Source of the DNA: a virus | Length of the DNA stretch: 64,000 nucleotides | Strand: one strand, 5' to 3' | IMG/VR virus record: IMGVR_UViG_3300024243_000005 | Location: 1-64,000 of that record | In this document: positions 8,563 through 17,120 of the stretch, in pieces | Numbering within the stretch: position 1 is the first letter of the stretch | Layout: the number at the start of each line of letters is the position of its first letter | The notes under the pieces: generated by a model | Told to the model about the DNA's origin: nothing | The model's database searches: none | The model's input: only the letters and a program-made list of their open reading frames with translations | Position numbers and translations under genes: made by a program

Positions 8563-9512
8563 TGCCTAAGCCCAAGGTTGTACCTGGAGGTGAACTCCAT
8601 GTCATGAGTGGGGGGCGTCATCGTGGTCAGTTCTCAGGGTTTCCCGGAGCCACGCCCAAGTACGCCATCAACCGTGGAGCACGTGATGCAGAGAATCGCG
8701 AATCCATGGCGCGGCTATTCATCGAGATTCCGGAAAAAAAGCGTGCAGCGTTCATCAATAGCGTCCCCCACGCTAGTAGACCGCTCGCACGTGTACTTTG
8801 TGGTGGGCTTACAGGGCGGGCCACGGGGTTCATTGACTTCTTGATGACGGCAGCGCAAGAGGCGTTTTCCGAGAAGTATCAGGTGGTGGAGACGCTCAGC
8901 GATAACTTCATCGTGTACTTCTTCGGACAACGTGCCCCTACGTTTCAGTACAGCGGCACGCTGCTCAACACGTACCAGGATGATCAACGCGTGTGGATGA
9001 TGCGGCTCTACCAAGACATCCTCCGGGGAACACAGCTTGCACGCCGCAAGCTCCTCGTGCGCCTCCGGTATGACAGTGTCATCGTGACGGGCATGTTGAT
9101 TGCGCACGGGCAGGCTATTACGGGGGATGCCGTGGACCACGCATCGTTCAACTTCTCCATGATCCCTACCCACTACACCATCTTCTCTCCCAGCGTATGT
9201 GACCCAACACAACTGCGCACCGCTGCAACACCGGGGTCAGCGTACATGCTCCAGGAAACCACAGACGATGTGGACCCCCGCAGACTGCGGGTCGTTGCAA
9301 GTGCTAATCCACCCCAGCCAAGCAAGAAACCCGCTGCAGCACAGACGGCAACGAGCACGCCAGGTAAAAAACCAGTAACAAAAACAGCAGCACAAAAACT
9401 GAAGGATCGCGCGGACCAAAAGACGGAGAAGAAGACGCTCGACGCCGCAGTGTACGAACCTACCGCGACTGAGAAAATCTACAGTAGCGACACCATGGCG
9501 CTCATGCCGTAG
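8562..9512 (+). CDS. Probable tail/baseplate structural protein
   Basis: The 316-residue product has a folded region of about 220 residues with alternating beta segments (for example TFQYSGTLLNTYQDD and VIVTGMLIAHGQAI). A low-complexity Lys/Ala/Thr-rich linker (about 230-290) and a short tail follow. The pattern resembles a family of structural proteins found after tape measure genes in large myoviruses, where they join the tail tube to the baseplate hub; I recall the pattern but cannot name the family. It is coupled to the preceding gene by TAATG. Neighbours are all tail genes. Confidence 0.55.
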   Translation: MPKPKVVPGGELHVMSGGRHRGQFSGFPGATPKYAINRGARDAENRESMARLFIEIPEKKRAAFINSVPHASRPLARVLCGGLTGRATGFIDFLMTAAQEAFSEKYQVVETLSDNFIVYFFGQRAPTFQYSGTLLNTYQDDQRVWMMRLYQDILRGTQLARRKLLVRLRYDSVIVTGMLIAHGQAITGDAVDHASFNFSMIPTHYTIFSPSVCDPTQLRTAATPGSAYMLQETTDDVDPRRLRVVASANPPQPSKKPAAAQTATSTPGKKPVTKTAAQKLKDRADQKTEKKTLDAAVYEPTATEKIYSSDTMALMP

Positions 9513-9530
9513 CTGTAAGGGACCCCATAA

Positions 9531-9962
9531 ATGTTCACGCTTACACCCTTTGAAGAAACACTGGCGCAACCCTTCAGCACGTCTGTTGCGTTGGAGAACA
9601 TCCGCCTACGTCTACTGCAAGGTGCGTTGCTGCCTGCTGATACTACCCGCTCTGCACGCTATGTTCACCTGCAAGCGTTTCGTAGTGAGCTGGCTCTCAT
9701 CCTTCGCGACCTCACACCCCCACCCACCACTTCCATGCTCTCTACCCCCTTCGCAGACCGCGCGCCAGTGGTGGCCTTGGCTACTGATTTACGGCGTAAT
9801 TCGGATTTGAGACTAGCGGTGGATGAGCTATATGTTTTGGGGGCACCAGGCGAGTATCGAGAAATGTTGGTTCCTTATACCGACGCAAAGAACCCACGAG
9901 AGTGGGTGGATTGTATGTGTGCAATCCTTTGCCTGGCCAAGCTGTTGGAAGCGACCCCATGA
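9531..9962 (+). CDS. Unknown tail-operon protein
   Basis: A 143-residue, mainly helical protein between two likely baseplate genes. A ribosome site (AAGGGA) precedes the ATG by about 9 nt. The stop overlaps the next ATG as ATGA (9959-9962). No motif was recognised. One near match to the repeated palindrome (TTTACggcGTAAT, 9788-9800) lies inside it. Position suggests a tail assembly or baseplate role. Confidence 0.65.
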   Translation: MFTLTPFEETLAQPFSTSVALENIRLRLLQGALLPADTTRSARYVHLQAFRSELALILRDLTPPPTTSMLSTPFADRAPVVALATDLRRNSDLRLAVDELYVLGAPGEYREMLVPYTDAKNPREWVDCMCAILCLAKLLEATP

Positions 9963-12574
9963 CCGCACCGCTCTACGACTCTGCTGGGTTCCGCAACCGG
10001 AAGAACCATCGTGTGTTCTCCAGCAATATGCCACATCGCGCACCTGTGCTGTGTTACATCGCGGGCATTGAAGCACCGATCGTGGAGGCGCAGGTCACGT
10101 ACGGTGTGTGGACCATCCCTGAAGCGGTCATTACGATGTTCCCGGATCCCAACATGCAGCGGTTCGGAGCAGAGGACCGCGTCCCCATGGTGCTGTTTTA
10201 CCTCGATGAGTACATCGAACCTGGGAAAGCGACATGGCGGCTCCTGTTTGATGGGGAGATTGCAGGGTGGGGGTACACCAACTCTGCGGCAGGGAGGAGC
10301 ATCTACTTCAATTGTCGCATGGGCATCGCAATGTGGACGCAACTCTACATCCACTACATGACGACCGTAGCGGGGATAATGAAGGGACACACGACGTCCG
10401 GTACTGCTGAAAAGGTAGACCAAGCGGTGAGTGACTACCCAGGGTCTCTGTTCCGCAAGGGGCTCTTCTCTGACGGGTCCACGGAGTTGGTCACACGCCC
10501 CTACGACTTCGTGTACAACACAGTGCGGTCAATCACATCACCCTTGGTGCCCAATGCGACGCGCTCTGTTCCAGCGGTCAACTTCTTTGTTCGTTGGGTG
10601 GCGAAGAACAAGTTCCACAAACGGTTCGTAGCTTTGCCTTACCTGGACGAAGTGGAAGGGGAGTCAGATACTAACCAGCCCGTAGGTTTGTTCCCCTTGT
10701 GGCGGTCCATCCAATCCTCGGCTGCGGTGCGGGCCATGATTGAACGCACCACCAATGATTATGCAGGCGCGAGTATGTTTGCGCTCATCAAGATGGTGCT
10801 GGACACCGCGTACATGGACCTGGCGATGCTCCCAACCGCCCCTGCTGTAAAAGTTGACTCAAGGGGCATTATTCTGGGACCCCCACCCACACCAGAAGAG
10901 ATAGCCAAGGAGCTGGAGAAGTCAGCAGGGAGTGGTTTGTCTGACCCCCTCACACCTTTTGACACGGGTCCTCCTGTACGCCTCGGCAACTACTTTGCCA
11001 AACCAAAGATGTTCTTCGCGGTGCCACCTGCGTGCAACGTCGTGTTTCCCAGCATGACACCTCGGGTTTCGTACAACGAAAACTACTGGACGCAGCCAAC
11101 ACGGCTGTACTTCGAGGACCCCACTACACTCAACCTCGTTGGCCAAGGTGGAGGCAGCGTACGCGACTTGGTGAGCGCACGTTTGGCGCGCGGATATCCT
11201 CCCCAGGTGGATAAGCGATTCCAGGCAGCGCTCACGGACAGTACGCAGTCAGGCAAGAACATCCTTGTGTGGCCCGAGGAATTCTTCAAAGGACCTGTTA
11301 CGGCGCAACAAACAGCCCCCGTGTGGCTCACGTATTACGCATTAGAGGAGATGGAGAATCAACGCAGCATGCTCGCGCGCATGGAAAAGCTCCTCGCGTC
11401 ACTGCGTACCTCCAAGGTGGGGGATCCCGTTGTGGCAGAGGATCTTTATGCCATCTACGCGCAATACGAATACGCCATAGAGAAGTACACGAAGCGACAG
11501 GGGTCAGTGGACCTGGGGTTTCAGCCATACATAATTCCTGGGTTACCTACCTTCATCTTCGATGATTTTGAGTCCCGAGCACACTTCGTGGGGTACATGG
11601 AGAACGCAACGCAGAGCTTCTCCAACGGAAACATAAGCACGTCGTTTGATTTCACACATGGGCGCACCTTCTACGAATACCTGAACGACATTAGCAACGA
11701 AATTAACCATCCCGTTATTGAAGAGCGCAAAGGGCTTCCCATTGCATCAGCGCCCATGGACCCAATCCCAGAGATTCGGGATTACACCCAACACTTCTAC
11801 AACGCAGACAAGCTCTACACGGCCCTCTTGCAACGTCGAGACACGTCCAAGCCTGCGGCCTGCGACTTTCGACAGCTCCTGGAATTCGTGAACTCCGATG
11901 GAACCACGGAGAACATCAAGATCGATGGCGTCAATGAAGAGACTCGTCGCGTAGTAACCAAGGAGCACGCAGCAGCGCTGATTGAGGTGGGGAAGTACCT
12001 CAGCGACAAGGCGCTGCAAGACTCCATCGAAGCGAAGGGGGAGAAAAAAGAAGGCGGCACGGTGGACACCACAGCACTGAGAAAGGCATTGCTCGTGGCG
12101 CTGACTGGGTACACAGACGACGACCTCCCAGGAGTTACCTTGGACGTCGCCACTACCGCTGCTGCGAAGCTACGCTTGGCCGCATTCGGTGACTTCGAAA
12201 ACACCGTGCACAACCTCGCGTCTGGAGGGGCCAAGGAACTAACTCCACGTGGAGGGCGCGAGGGGTACTTCGACTCTTACGACACCGCCATGGAATACTG
12301 TGCGCGTCCCATCTGTACTCTGGATGAATACGTTACCCAGTTTCTGGGTGAGACGCCATCGGGACGGAACTCAGACGCTGACGCGCTGTACTGGACGCGC
12401 ATCCAGACCCTAAAAGGCGCAAAGACCACAGACAAAGCCACGGACAAGAACCAGCGTCTCATGGGCAACGCCCCTGAAGCTGTAAGTGACGATTTCCCTG
12501 TCATGCGTGCAGAGTGGCAGCAGGCTGTGTTAGCGTATCGCAGCAACGTAATCGCGAAGGGAGCCAGTCGCTGA
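9959..12574 (+). CDS. Large baseplate hub-like protein
   Basis: The 871-residue product starts in an ATGA overlap with the previous gene; the frame extends further upstream but only through that gene. Its first 150 residues have the strand-rich pattern of gp27/gpD-type hub domains, which bind the end of the tail tube: a short 'boundary' segment, a decrease in polarity around VPMVLFYLDE, then WRLLFDGEIAGWGY and a repeated strand. The middle and C-terminal parts are not recognised and contain several charged linkers. It is followed by an overlapping sigma factor gene and then by a tail amidase. The hub assignment rests on pattern and order only. Confidence 0.5.
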   Translation: MTAPLYDSAGFRNRKNHRVFSSNMPHRAPVLCYIAGIEAPIVEAQVTYGVWTIPEAVITMFPDPNMQRFGAEDRVPMVLFYLDEYIEPGKATWRLLFDGEIAGWGYTNSAAGRSIYFNCRMGIAMWTQLYIHYMTTVAGIMKGHTTSGTAEKVDQAVSDYPGSLFRKGLFSDGSTELVTRPYDFVYNTVRSITSPLVPNATRSVPAVNFFVRWVAKNKFHKRFVALPYLDEVEGESDTNQPVGLFPLWRSIQSSAAVRAMIERTTNDYAGASMFALIKMVLDTAYMDLAMLPTAPAVKVDSRGIILGPPPTPEEIAKELEKSAGSGLSDPLTPFDTGPPVRLGNYFAKPKMFFAVPPACNVVFPSMTPRVSYNENYWTQPTRLYFEDPTTLNLVGQGGGSVRDLVSARLARGYPPQVDKRFQAALTDSTQSGKNILVWPEEFFKGPVTAQQTAPVWLTYYALEEMENQRSMLARMEKLLASLRTSKVGDPVVAEDLYAIYAQYEYAIEKYTKRQGSVDLGFQPYIIPGLPTFIFDDFESRAHFVGYMENATQSFSNGNISTSFDFTHGRTFYEYLNDISNEINHPVIEERKGLPIASAPMDPIPEIRDYTQHFYNADKLYTALLQRRDTSKPAACDFRQLLEFVNSDGTTENIKIDGVNEETRRVVTKEHAAALIEVGKYLSDKALQDSIEAKGEKKEGGTVDTTALRKALLVALTGYTDDDLPGVTLDVATTAAAKLRLAAFGDFENTVHNLASGGAKELTPRGGREGYFDSYDTAMEYCARPICTLDEYVTQFLGETPSGRNSDADALYWTRIQTLKGAKTTDKATDKNQRLMGNAPEAVSDDFPVMRAEWQQAVLAYRSNVIAKGASR

Positions 12575-13272
12575 TGTCCCACAAAGAAAAAGACTTAGAG
12601 CTATGGCGGCAGTGGAACCAGAGCAACCGGAAGAAGGACCTCCACGCTCTCTTGGTTAATCTGGACCCCATTATCCAGACCCAGGTGAACAAGTGGTCGG
12701 GCACACTGGCTCGTCCCATGCTCGAATCCAAGGCTCGCGTACTCGCGGCCAATGCGCTGCACAACTTCGACCCCAACCGGGGGACAGCACCTGCGACACA
12801 CGTCACCAACCAGCTCCAGAAGCTCTCACGTACGGTGTACAGCCACACACAGGCTGTCCGTATCCCTGAGCACAAGTCAGTGGCGATGGCGTCGTTCTCT
12901 GCAGGCTTCAACATCATCCGTGACCGTTTGGGACGTGACCCCACGACAGTGGAGTTAGCTGACCACATGGGCTGGACCCAGAAGAGGACTGCAGAGTTCC
13001 AAAAGGCATTCGACCGTAAGGAGTTGCTGGGGTCCGGTGAGTTTCAACCCGCTGCGTTTCCAGTCGTGGATGGGTATGACCCGGTCGTTGCTTTCGTGTA
13101 CCACGACCTGGCACCGAAAGATCAGCAACTGTTCGAACATGTAACAGGGTATGGAGGCAAGGCCATCATGCCGAACGCCCAACTCATGCGCCGTTTTAAG
13201 CTGACGCAGGGGCAGCTCTCCTACAAGAAACGTAAACTGATTGACAAGTTTCAACGTGCACAGACGGGCTAA
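12574..13272 (+). CDS. Phage sigma-70-family factor embedded in the tail operon
   Basis: The 232-residue protein looks like a divergent sigma-70 factor. Residues about 22-95 fit region 2 (ALHNFDPNRGTAPATHV recalls the 'RFDPxRG...F.TY' stretch). Residues 105-150 fit region 3 (LGRDPTTVELADHMGWT resembles 'gr.PT..ELA..lg'), and residues 175-228 a region-4-like helix-turn-helix. Such factors redirect host RNA polymerase to phage promoters. The start at 12574 overlaps the hub gene stop (TGATG). Since it is translated with structural genes, it may drive late or very late transcription. A second, better conserved sigma factor is at 51702. Alternatives, such as a sigma-like DNA-binding protein without polymerase contact, remain open. 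Confidence 0.7.
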   Translation: MSHKEKDLELWRQWNQSNRKKDLHALLVNLDPIIQTQVNKWSGTLARPMLESKARVLAANALHNFDPNRGTAPATHVTNQLQKLSRTVYSHTQAVRIPEHKSVAMASFSAGFNIIRDRLGRDPTTVELADHMGWTQKRTAEFQKAFDRKELLGSGEFQPAAFPVVDGYDPVVAFVYHDLAPKDQQLFEHVTGYGGKAIMPNAQLMRRFKLTQGQLSYKKRKLIDKFQRAQTG

Positions 13273-13277
13273 GGCCG

Positions 13278-14642
13278 ATGGCTGAAGAATGTATTACCCC
13301 AAGTAAGGGCTCGCAACTTGTCCCCTGGAAACCAACCCTCACTAAAGACAAAGTGTCTGCTGTCATCGCAGGGCACTACCAGAGGTACTCGAAGAGATTT
13401 GAGGAGGCTGCACGTTCCTACCGGGGGCTCCGCGCTGACCACGGTCTCACGTCCGAGGATAGCTTCATTATTAGCCCCTATGGACTCACGTCCAACAACG
13501 CCTTGCACCCTGCGGTAGTGCCTGGGTACACATATGTTGCACCCAACCCAGGGGGTTACAAGGTAACTCCCAAAGGTGTGACCCGCCCCTGGACATACGT
13601 AATGTTGCACTCATTTGGGCATGCGTGGGATTTGGGGCAACTAGGGTACACTCGGCAGAAACAAAGCAATGGTAAGTACAAACAAGCGCTAGTACGCAAC
13701 GGGTCCTTGATGCGCGCTCCGGGGGACACGTATGGACACAACCCCACACGGTTCTTCGCCGGTGTGAAATCTCTGTGTGGAGGGGGTGCCCGCCCTGTGG
13801 GCATCCATTTTATAATCAGCCGACGCGGGGATGTAGTTGTTAGTTGTGATTTGAACGATATCGCGAAACACGGGTATGGAGACGCGTACACCATGCACGC
13901 GCGGGGTAACAACTACGTTACGGTAGGGATTGAGCTGGAAGTCGCCCTGGTGCGACTCAAGAAGAATAGTTATCCCGTCACTAACACGTACTCAACTTTG
14001 CAACTTCAAGCCCTCGCCATCATCCTACGGAAAATCGGAGCATATCGGTCTATCAGCAATAACGTCATCTCCAAAGAACGCAGTGACTCAGTGTCCTCCC
14101 AATGTCAACAGTGGAGCACGGGGTACCTTCAACATCGTGACGTAAATACGAAGACACAACGCCACGATGCGGGTGGGGAGTTCAACATCCTTCCAGGGCA
14201 GACGGGCACTGTCGCGGGTGTAACGCAAATCACGTCAGGGTGGACCACCTTGTTTGGTTACATGGCCAAGGTCCGTGACTTCGATTTGGGTACTCAGGTT
14301 TTCCAAACGGGCATTTCCCCACTCCAAGCCACACAGATGTCGGAACTCAATCGCGCGATCACACAGGCCAACGCAGGGCAGAAGGCACCTCTACGGAAGC
14401 TACGGGGGCGCATGGCATCGATGGCGCGTGCGGAGCGTATTCGCGCTCAGAGTCGACGAGGTGCTGCTGCGCAAGCGTCAGGACAGCACATAGGGTTCGC
14501 GGGCGCCCTGAAGCGCATACTTGGGCTCGGCGCGCGACAAATGGCGCAGTACACCCTGGACACCACCAACAATGCTGCCATCACCGGGAATATTCCAGCG
14601 TATAATGAGTCCAGCAACACCTGGGTAAAGGATAAGGACTGA
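13278..14642 (+). CDS. Tail-associated N-acetylmuramoyl-L-alanine amidase
   Basis: The 454-residue protein contains an amidase_2 (PGRP-like) domain at about residues 100-310. It shows a first zinc His in MLHSFGHAWD (H111), a conserved core strand GIHFIISRRGDVV, the acidic VGIELEVA and a final His/Lys/Asp group in QHRDVNTKTQRHDAGG. These enzymes cut the bond between muramic acid and L-Ala in peptidoglycan. Its place between hub and gp25-like genes suggests a tail lysin that opens the wall during injection, distinct from the endolysin at 55084. The last 130 residues are basic and helical and may anchor it to the baseplate. It ends in an ATG overlap with the next gene. Confidence 0.8.
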   Translation: MAEECITPSKGSQLVPWKPTLTKDKVSAVIAGHYQRYSKRFEEAARSYRGLRADHGLTSEDSFIISPYGLTSNNALHPAVVPGYTYVAPNPGGYKVTPKGVTRPWTYVMLHSFGHAWDLGQLGYTRQKQSNGKYKQALVRNGSLMRAPGDTYGHNPTRFFAGVKSLCGGGARPVGIHFIISRRGDVVVSCDLNDIAKHGYGDAYTMHARGNNYVTVGIELEVALVRLKKNSYPVTNTYSTLQLQALAIILRKIGAYRSISNNVISKERSDSVSSQCQQWSTGYLQHRDVNTKTQRHDAGGEFNILPGQTGTVAGVTQITSGWTTLFGYMAKVRDFDLGTQVFQTGISPLQATQMSELNRAITQANAGQKAPLRKLRGRMASMARAERIRAQSRRGAAAQASGQHIGFAGALKRILGLGARQMAQYTLDTTNNAAITGNIPAYNESSNTWVKDKD

Positions 14643-15094
14643 TGCCTACGTACGACATCTACATAGAGCCCGCCCCCATCGTGGAGCAGAGGTACGGTCA
14701 GGGACTACTCACATTTGCATTCCCCAAGACAGTAGGGGTGCGTGGTCCGTACAAGCTCGTCGTGCAGTGGGTTAAGCGTTTCATGACCCCCAAGGGGTCA
14801 GACCCCATTGAACCAAACAGCGGAACAGAGTTTCCTCTACTCATAGGTGCCAACCTCGAAGACATAGAGGACGCACGGGACGTCGTGTTGTTATCTGTGG
14901 AGGACTGTAATAAGCAGATCATGCAGGCCCAGAGTAGGTATACGCTGGACGATGATGAAATCCTGGGTACGGCGGCGTTGACCAAGTTTGAAGCGGTAGG
15001 GGTTGATGGTTTCTCTGCCTGGGTTGATATCCAGAATGTGTTGGGACAATCCATCACAGTACGCGTGCCCCAGCACGTCATAAGGACCGTGTAA
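14642..15094 (+). CDS. gp25-like baseplate wedge protein (probable)
   Basis: A 150-residue protein directly upstream of the baseplate J-like gene, the usual place of gp25/GPW-type wedge proteins in contractile tails. It has the expected length and a central segment, FPLLIGANLEDIEDARDVVL, comparable to the 'GT.L...l' region, then a helix and C-terminal strands. The similarity is weak by eye and the call leans on gene order. The start overlaps the stop of the amidase gene. Confidence 0.5.
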   Translation: MPTYDIYIEPAPIVEQRYGQGLLTFAFPKTVGVRGPYKLVVQWVKRFMTPKGSDPIEPNSGTEFPLLIGANLEDIEDARDVVLLSVEDCNKQIMQAQSRYTLDDDEILGTAALTKFEAVGVDGFSAWVDIQNVLGQSITVRVPQHVIRTV

Positions 15095-15095
15095 A

Positions 15096-17120
15096 ATGAT
15101 AACGATTACCCCTGCGGATGTAACCGACGCAGTCAAGTTCCTCGAAACGTACATGACTGGGCGCCTCACAGACGGCGACTTTTCAGAAGGTGCGCTTCTT
15201 CGCGACCTTGCAATCAAGGCCATAGCGTACGACTACGCGTATCTCCGCGCCACGGATGAGCAGATCCGCGCACGGCAGAGCCTCTTGTCCATCACTTCGA
15301 TTGATACGACCGATGATAGTGAAGCTGCGAACGACGCGGCTGATGCCATCATGTCAAACTGGTTCGCGTCTCGTAAACTGGGCAAGTACGCACGCACCAC
15401 AGCACACCTCTTCCTGCAAGAGCGTACGGACACCGTGATTCCTGCAGCCAATCACTTCTACGTATCGAGCGACGTGTCCTTTACATTGGACAACGTCGGA
15501 GAAGACTTGCTCGTCGAAGCAGAGGAACTCGTAGCACAGTGGGACAACTCGGGAGACATCATCGGGTATGTCGCGTCCTTTCCCGTCGTGGCGGAGTACC
15601 CCGGTGCGCAGTACAACATCGACCCCATCAGATTCACCTCTTTTGATCACATCGATGATGCTGAGCTGTATGTTGAGACCCAGGCGAAGGCGTCCGGGGG
15701 TGGGCCTATTGAAACGTCCACTGAGATGCGTACGCGAGGAAAAACCCTGGCGGCAACGCGCAATCTCATCAACGCACGATCGTGTGATGCGACCCTCCTG
15801 GACAAGTATCCAACCCTCCAGGCACTCACCGTCATTGGGATGGGTGATGTTGAAATGATCCGCGACTTGCGCGAAGAGATGGCCACGCGTTGGCGCATGC
15901 ACGTAGGAGCGCATCAGGACATCTTTGTCTCCCTCCCTCTGGTTGAGCAGACAGTGAACCTTTCAGTGGGGGCCATGTTTGCCCGCCCTGACGGCTGCGT
16001 GTGCATCTTCCGCGACGAGGTGTACACCTCTACCAACAAGTTTACGGACCCCAATCCCACGACAGGAAAAACGCTAGTTCCTGGGATGTGTCTGCGCATC
16101 TGGGATGGCTTCCCCCAGAATGCGCGCGACTATGTGATCCGGGAAGTGCGTGACTACGAGCTGCTCGTCAGCGAAAAAGTCCCATTCCCCCTCGCAACCG
16201 ACGTAGCAGGGACGTACGTAACATGGTCAGCGGGTGTGTTTGCCCCCAACTTCCTCGACGTCATCCCACGCAACACCTCAGTAACACACGCGGAGCGCAC
16301 GTTGTACGGTGAGACATCCACCAGCATCGCAGCGGAAGGGGCGGTAGTGCTCCCGGCGCTACCTATCTACAAGATCACCTCCGTTACAATCGCAGACGCT
16401 ACGGACCCAGACGCAGACCCCGCCGATGGTCTCGTGCATTTCGAAGTGCGCGGCAACGAGCCTCCCACCACGCAAGTAGCACCTTACAACGAGTACCAAG
16501 TGGTAGTGCACAACCCCTCAGCGCACCAGTCAACACGTAGCTTCGCAGAACTGATTGTTGGGCCTAGCAGTACCCCCACGAAGTATGATGGGAAGACTGT
16601 GCGTGTGACGTTTGAAACGTTGTCCGGCTTTTCCAGCATCGCACTCTTCGTTCAGGGGCGATCTCAACGTATCTCCACACAGCACAGTTTGGTGCGTGGG
16701 TACCACCCGGCGTACCTCTCCATGGTGGTCGAGTACCGTAAGAAAACAGGGGCCACTGGTACCATCGATAATGCGGCTGTGGCATCAACGCTGCTGAGCT
16801 ACATCAATGGCTTCGACCCCACGGAAGTGATTGATACATCTCAGGTCAGCGACTACCTCAAGGGCATTTATCCCAACATCGGACATGTGTACCCCTTCAC
16901 CATCTACTACGAAGTGCACGTTCCAGATGGACGCGTGGTACACTTCTCATCCGACGAAGACGTCACCGTGCCCCACGACCCCACAAAGCTGGCAACCAAA
17001 CAGCTCAGCCCCGGCAGCGCCATCAATGGGTTGGATAACCCAGTAACGTATGGAATCAGCGATGATACATTACGCTACGTGGCACGGAGCCGGGACCTCA
17101 CCATCCAGGAAAGGGCATGA
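15096..17120 (+). CDS. Baseplate J-like protein
   Basis: The 674-residue product resembles gpJ/gp47-type baseplate wedge proteins. It has an N-terminal helical part with ALLRDLAIKAIAYDYAYL, and then the family-typical segment GGGPIETSTEMRTRG...AATRNLINARS, in which large J proteins carry a conserved 'G.d.Es....R' helix. Further strand-rich domains follow. In contractile tails this protein joins wedges around the hub and triggers sheath contraction. Its presence is the main evidence that this phage is a myovirus. It starts 1 nt after the previous stop and ends in an ATGA overlap with the next gene. Confidence 0.75.
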   Translation: MITITPADVTDAVKFLETYMTGRLTDGDFSEGALLRDLAIKAIAYDYAYLRATDEQIRARQSLLSITSIDTTDDSEAANDAADAIMSNWFASRKLGKYARTTAHLFLQERTDTVIPAANHFYVSSDVSFTLDNVGEDLLVEAEELVAQWDNSGDIIGYVASFPVVAEYPGAQYNIDPIRFTSFDHIDDAELYVETQAKASGGGPIETSTEMRTRGKTLAATRNLINARSCDATLLDKYPTLQALTVIGMGDVEMIRDLREEMATRWRMHVGAHQDIFVSLPLVEQTVNLSVGAMFARPDGCVCIFRDEVYTSTNKFTDPNPTTGKTLVPGMCLRIWDGFPQNARDYVIREVRDYELLVSEKVPFPLATDVAGTYVTWSAGVFAPNFLDVIPRNTSVTHAERTLYGETSTSIAAEGAVVLPALPIYKITSVTIADATDPDADPADGLVHFEVRGNEPPTTQVAPYNEYQVVVHNPSAHQSTRSFAELIVGPSSTPTKYDGKTVRVTFETLSGFSSIALFVQGRSQRISTQHSLVRGYHPAYLSMVVEYRKKTGATGTIDNAAVASTLLSYINGFDPTEVIDTSQVSDYLKGIYPNIGHVYPFTIYYEVHVPDGRVVHFSSDEDVTVPHDPTKLATKQLSPGSAINGLDNPVTYGISDDTLRYVARSRDLTIQERA

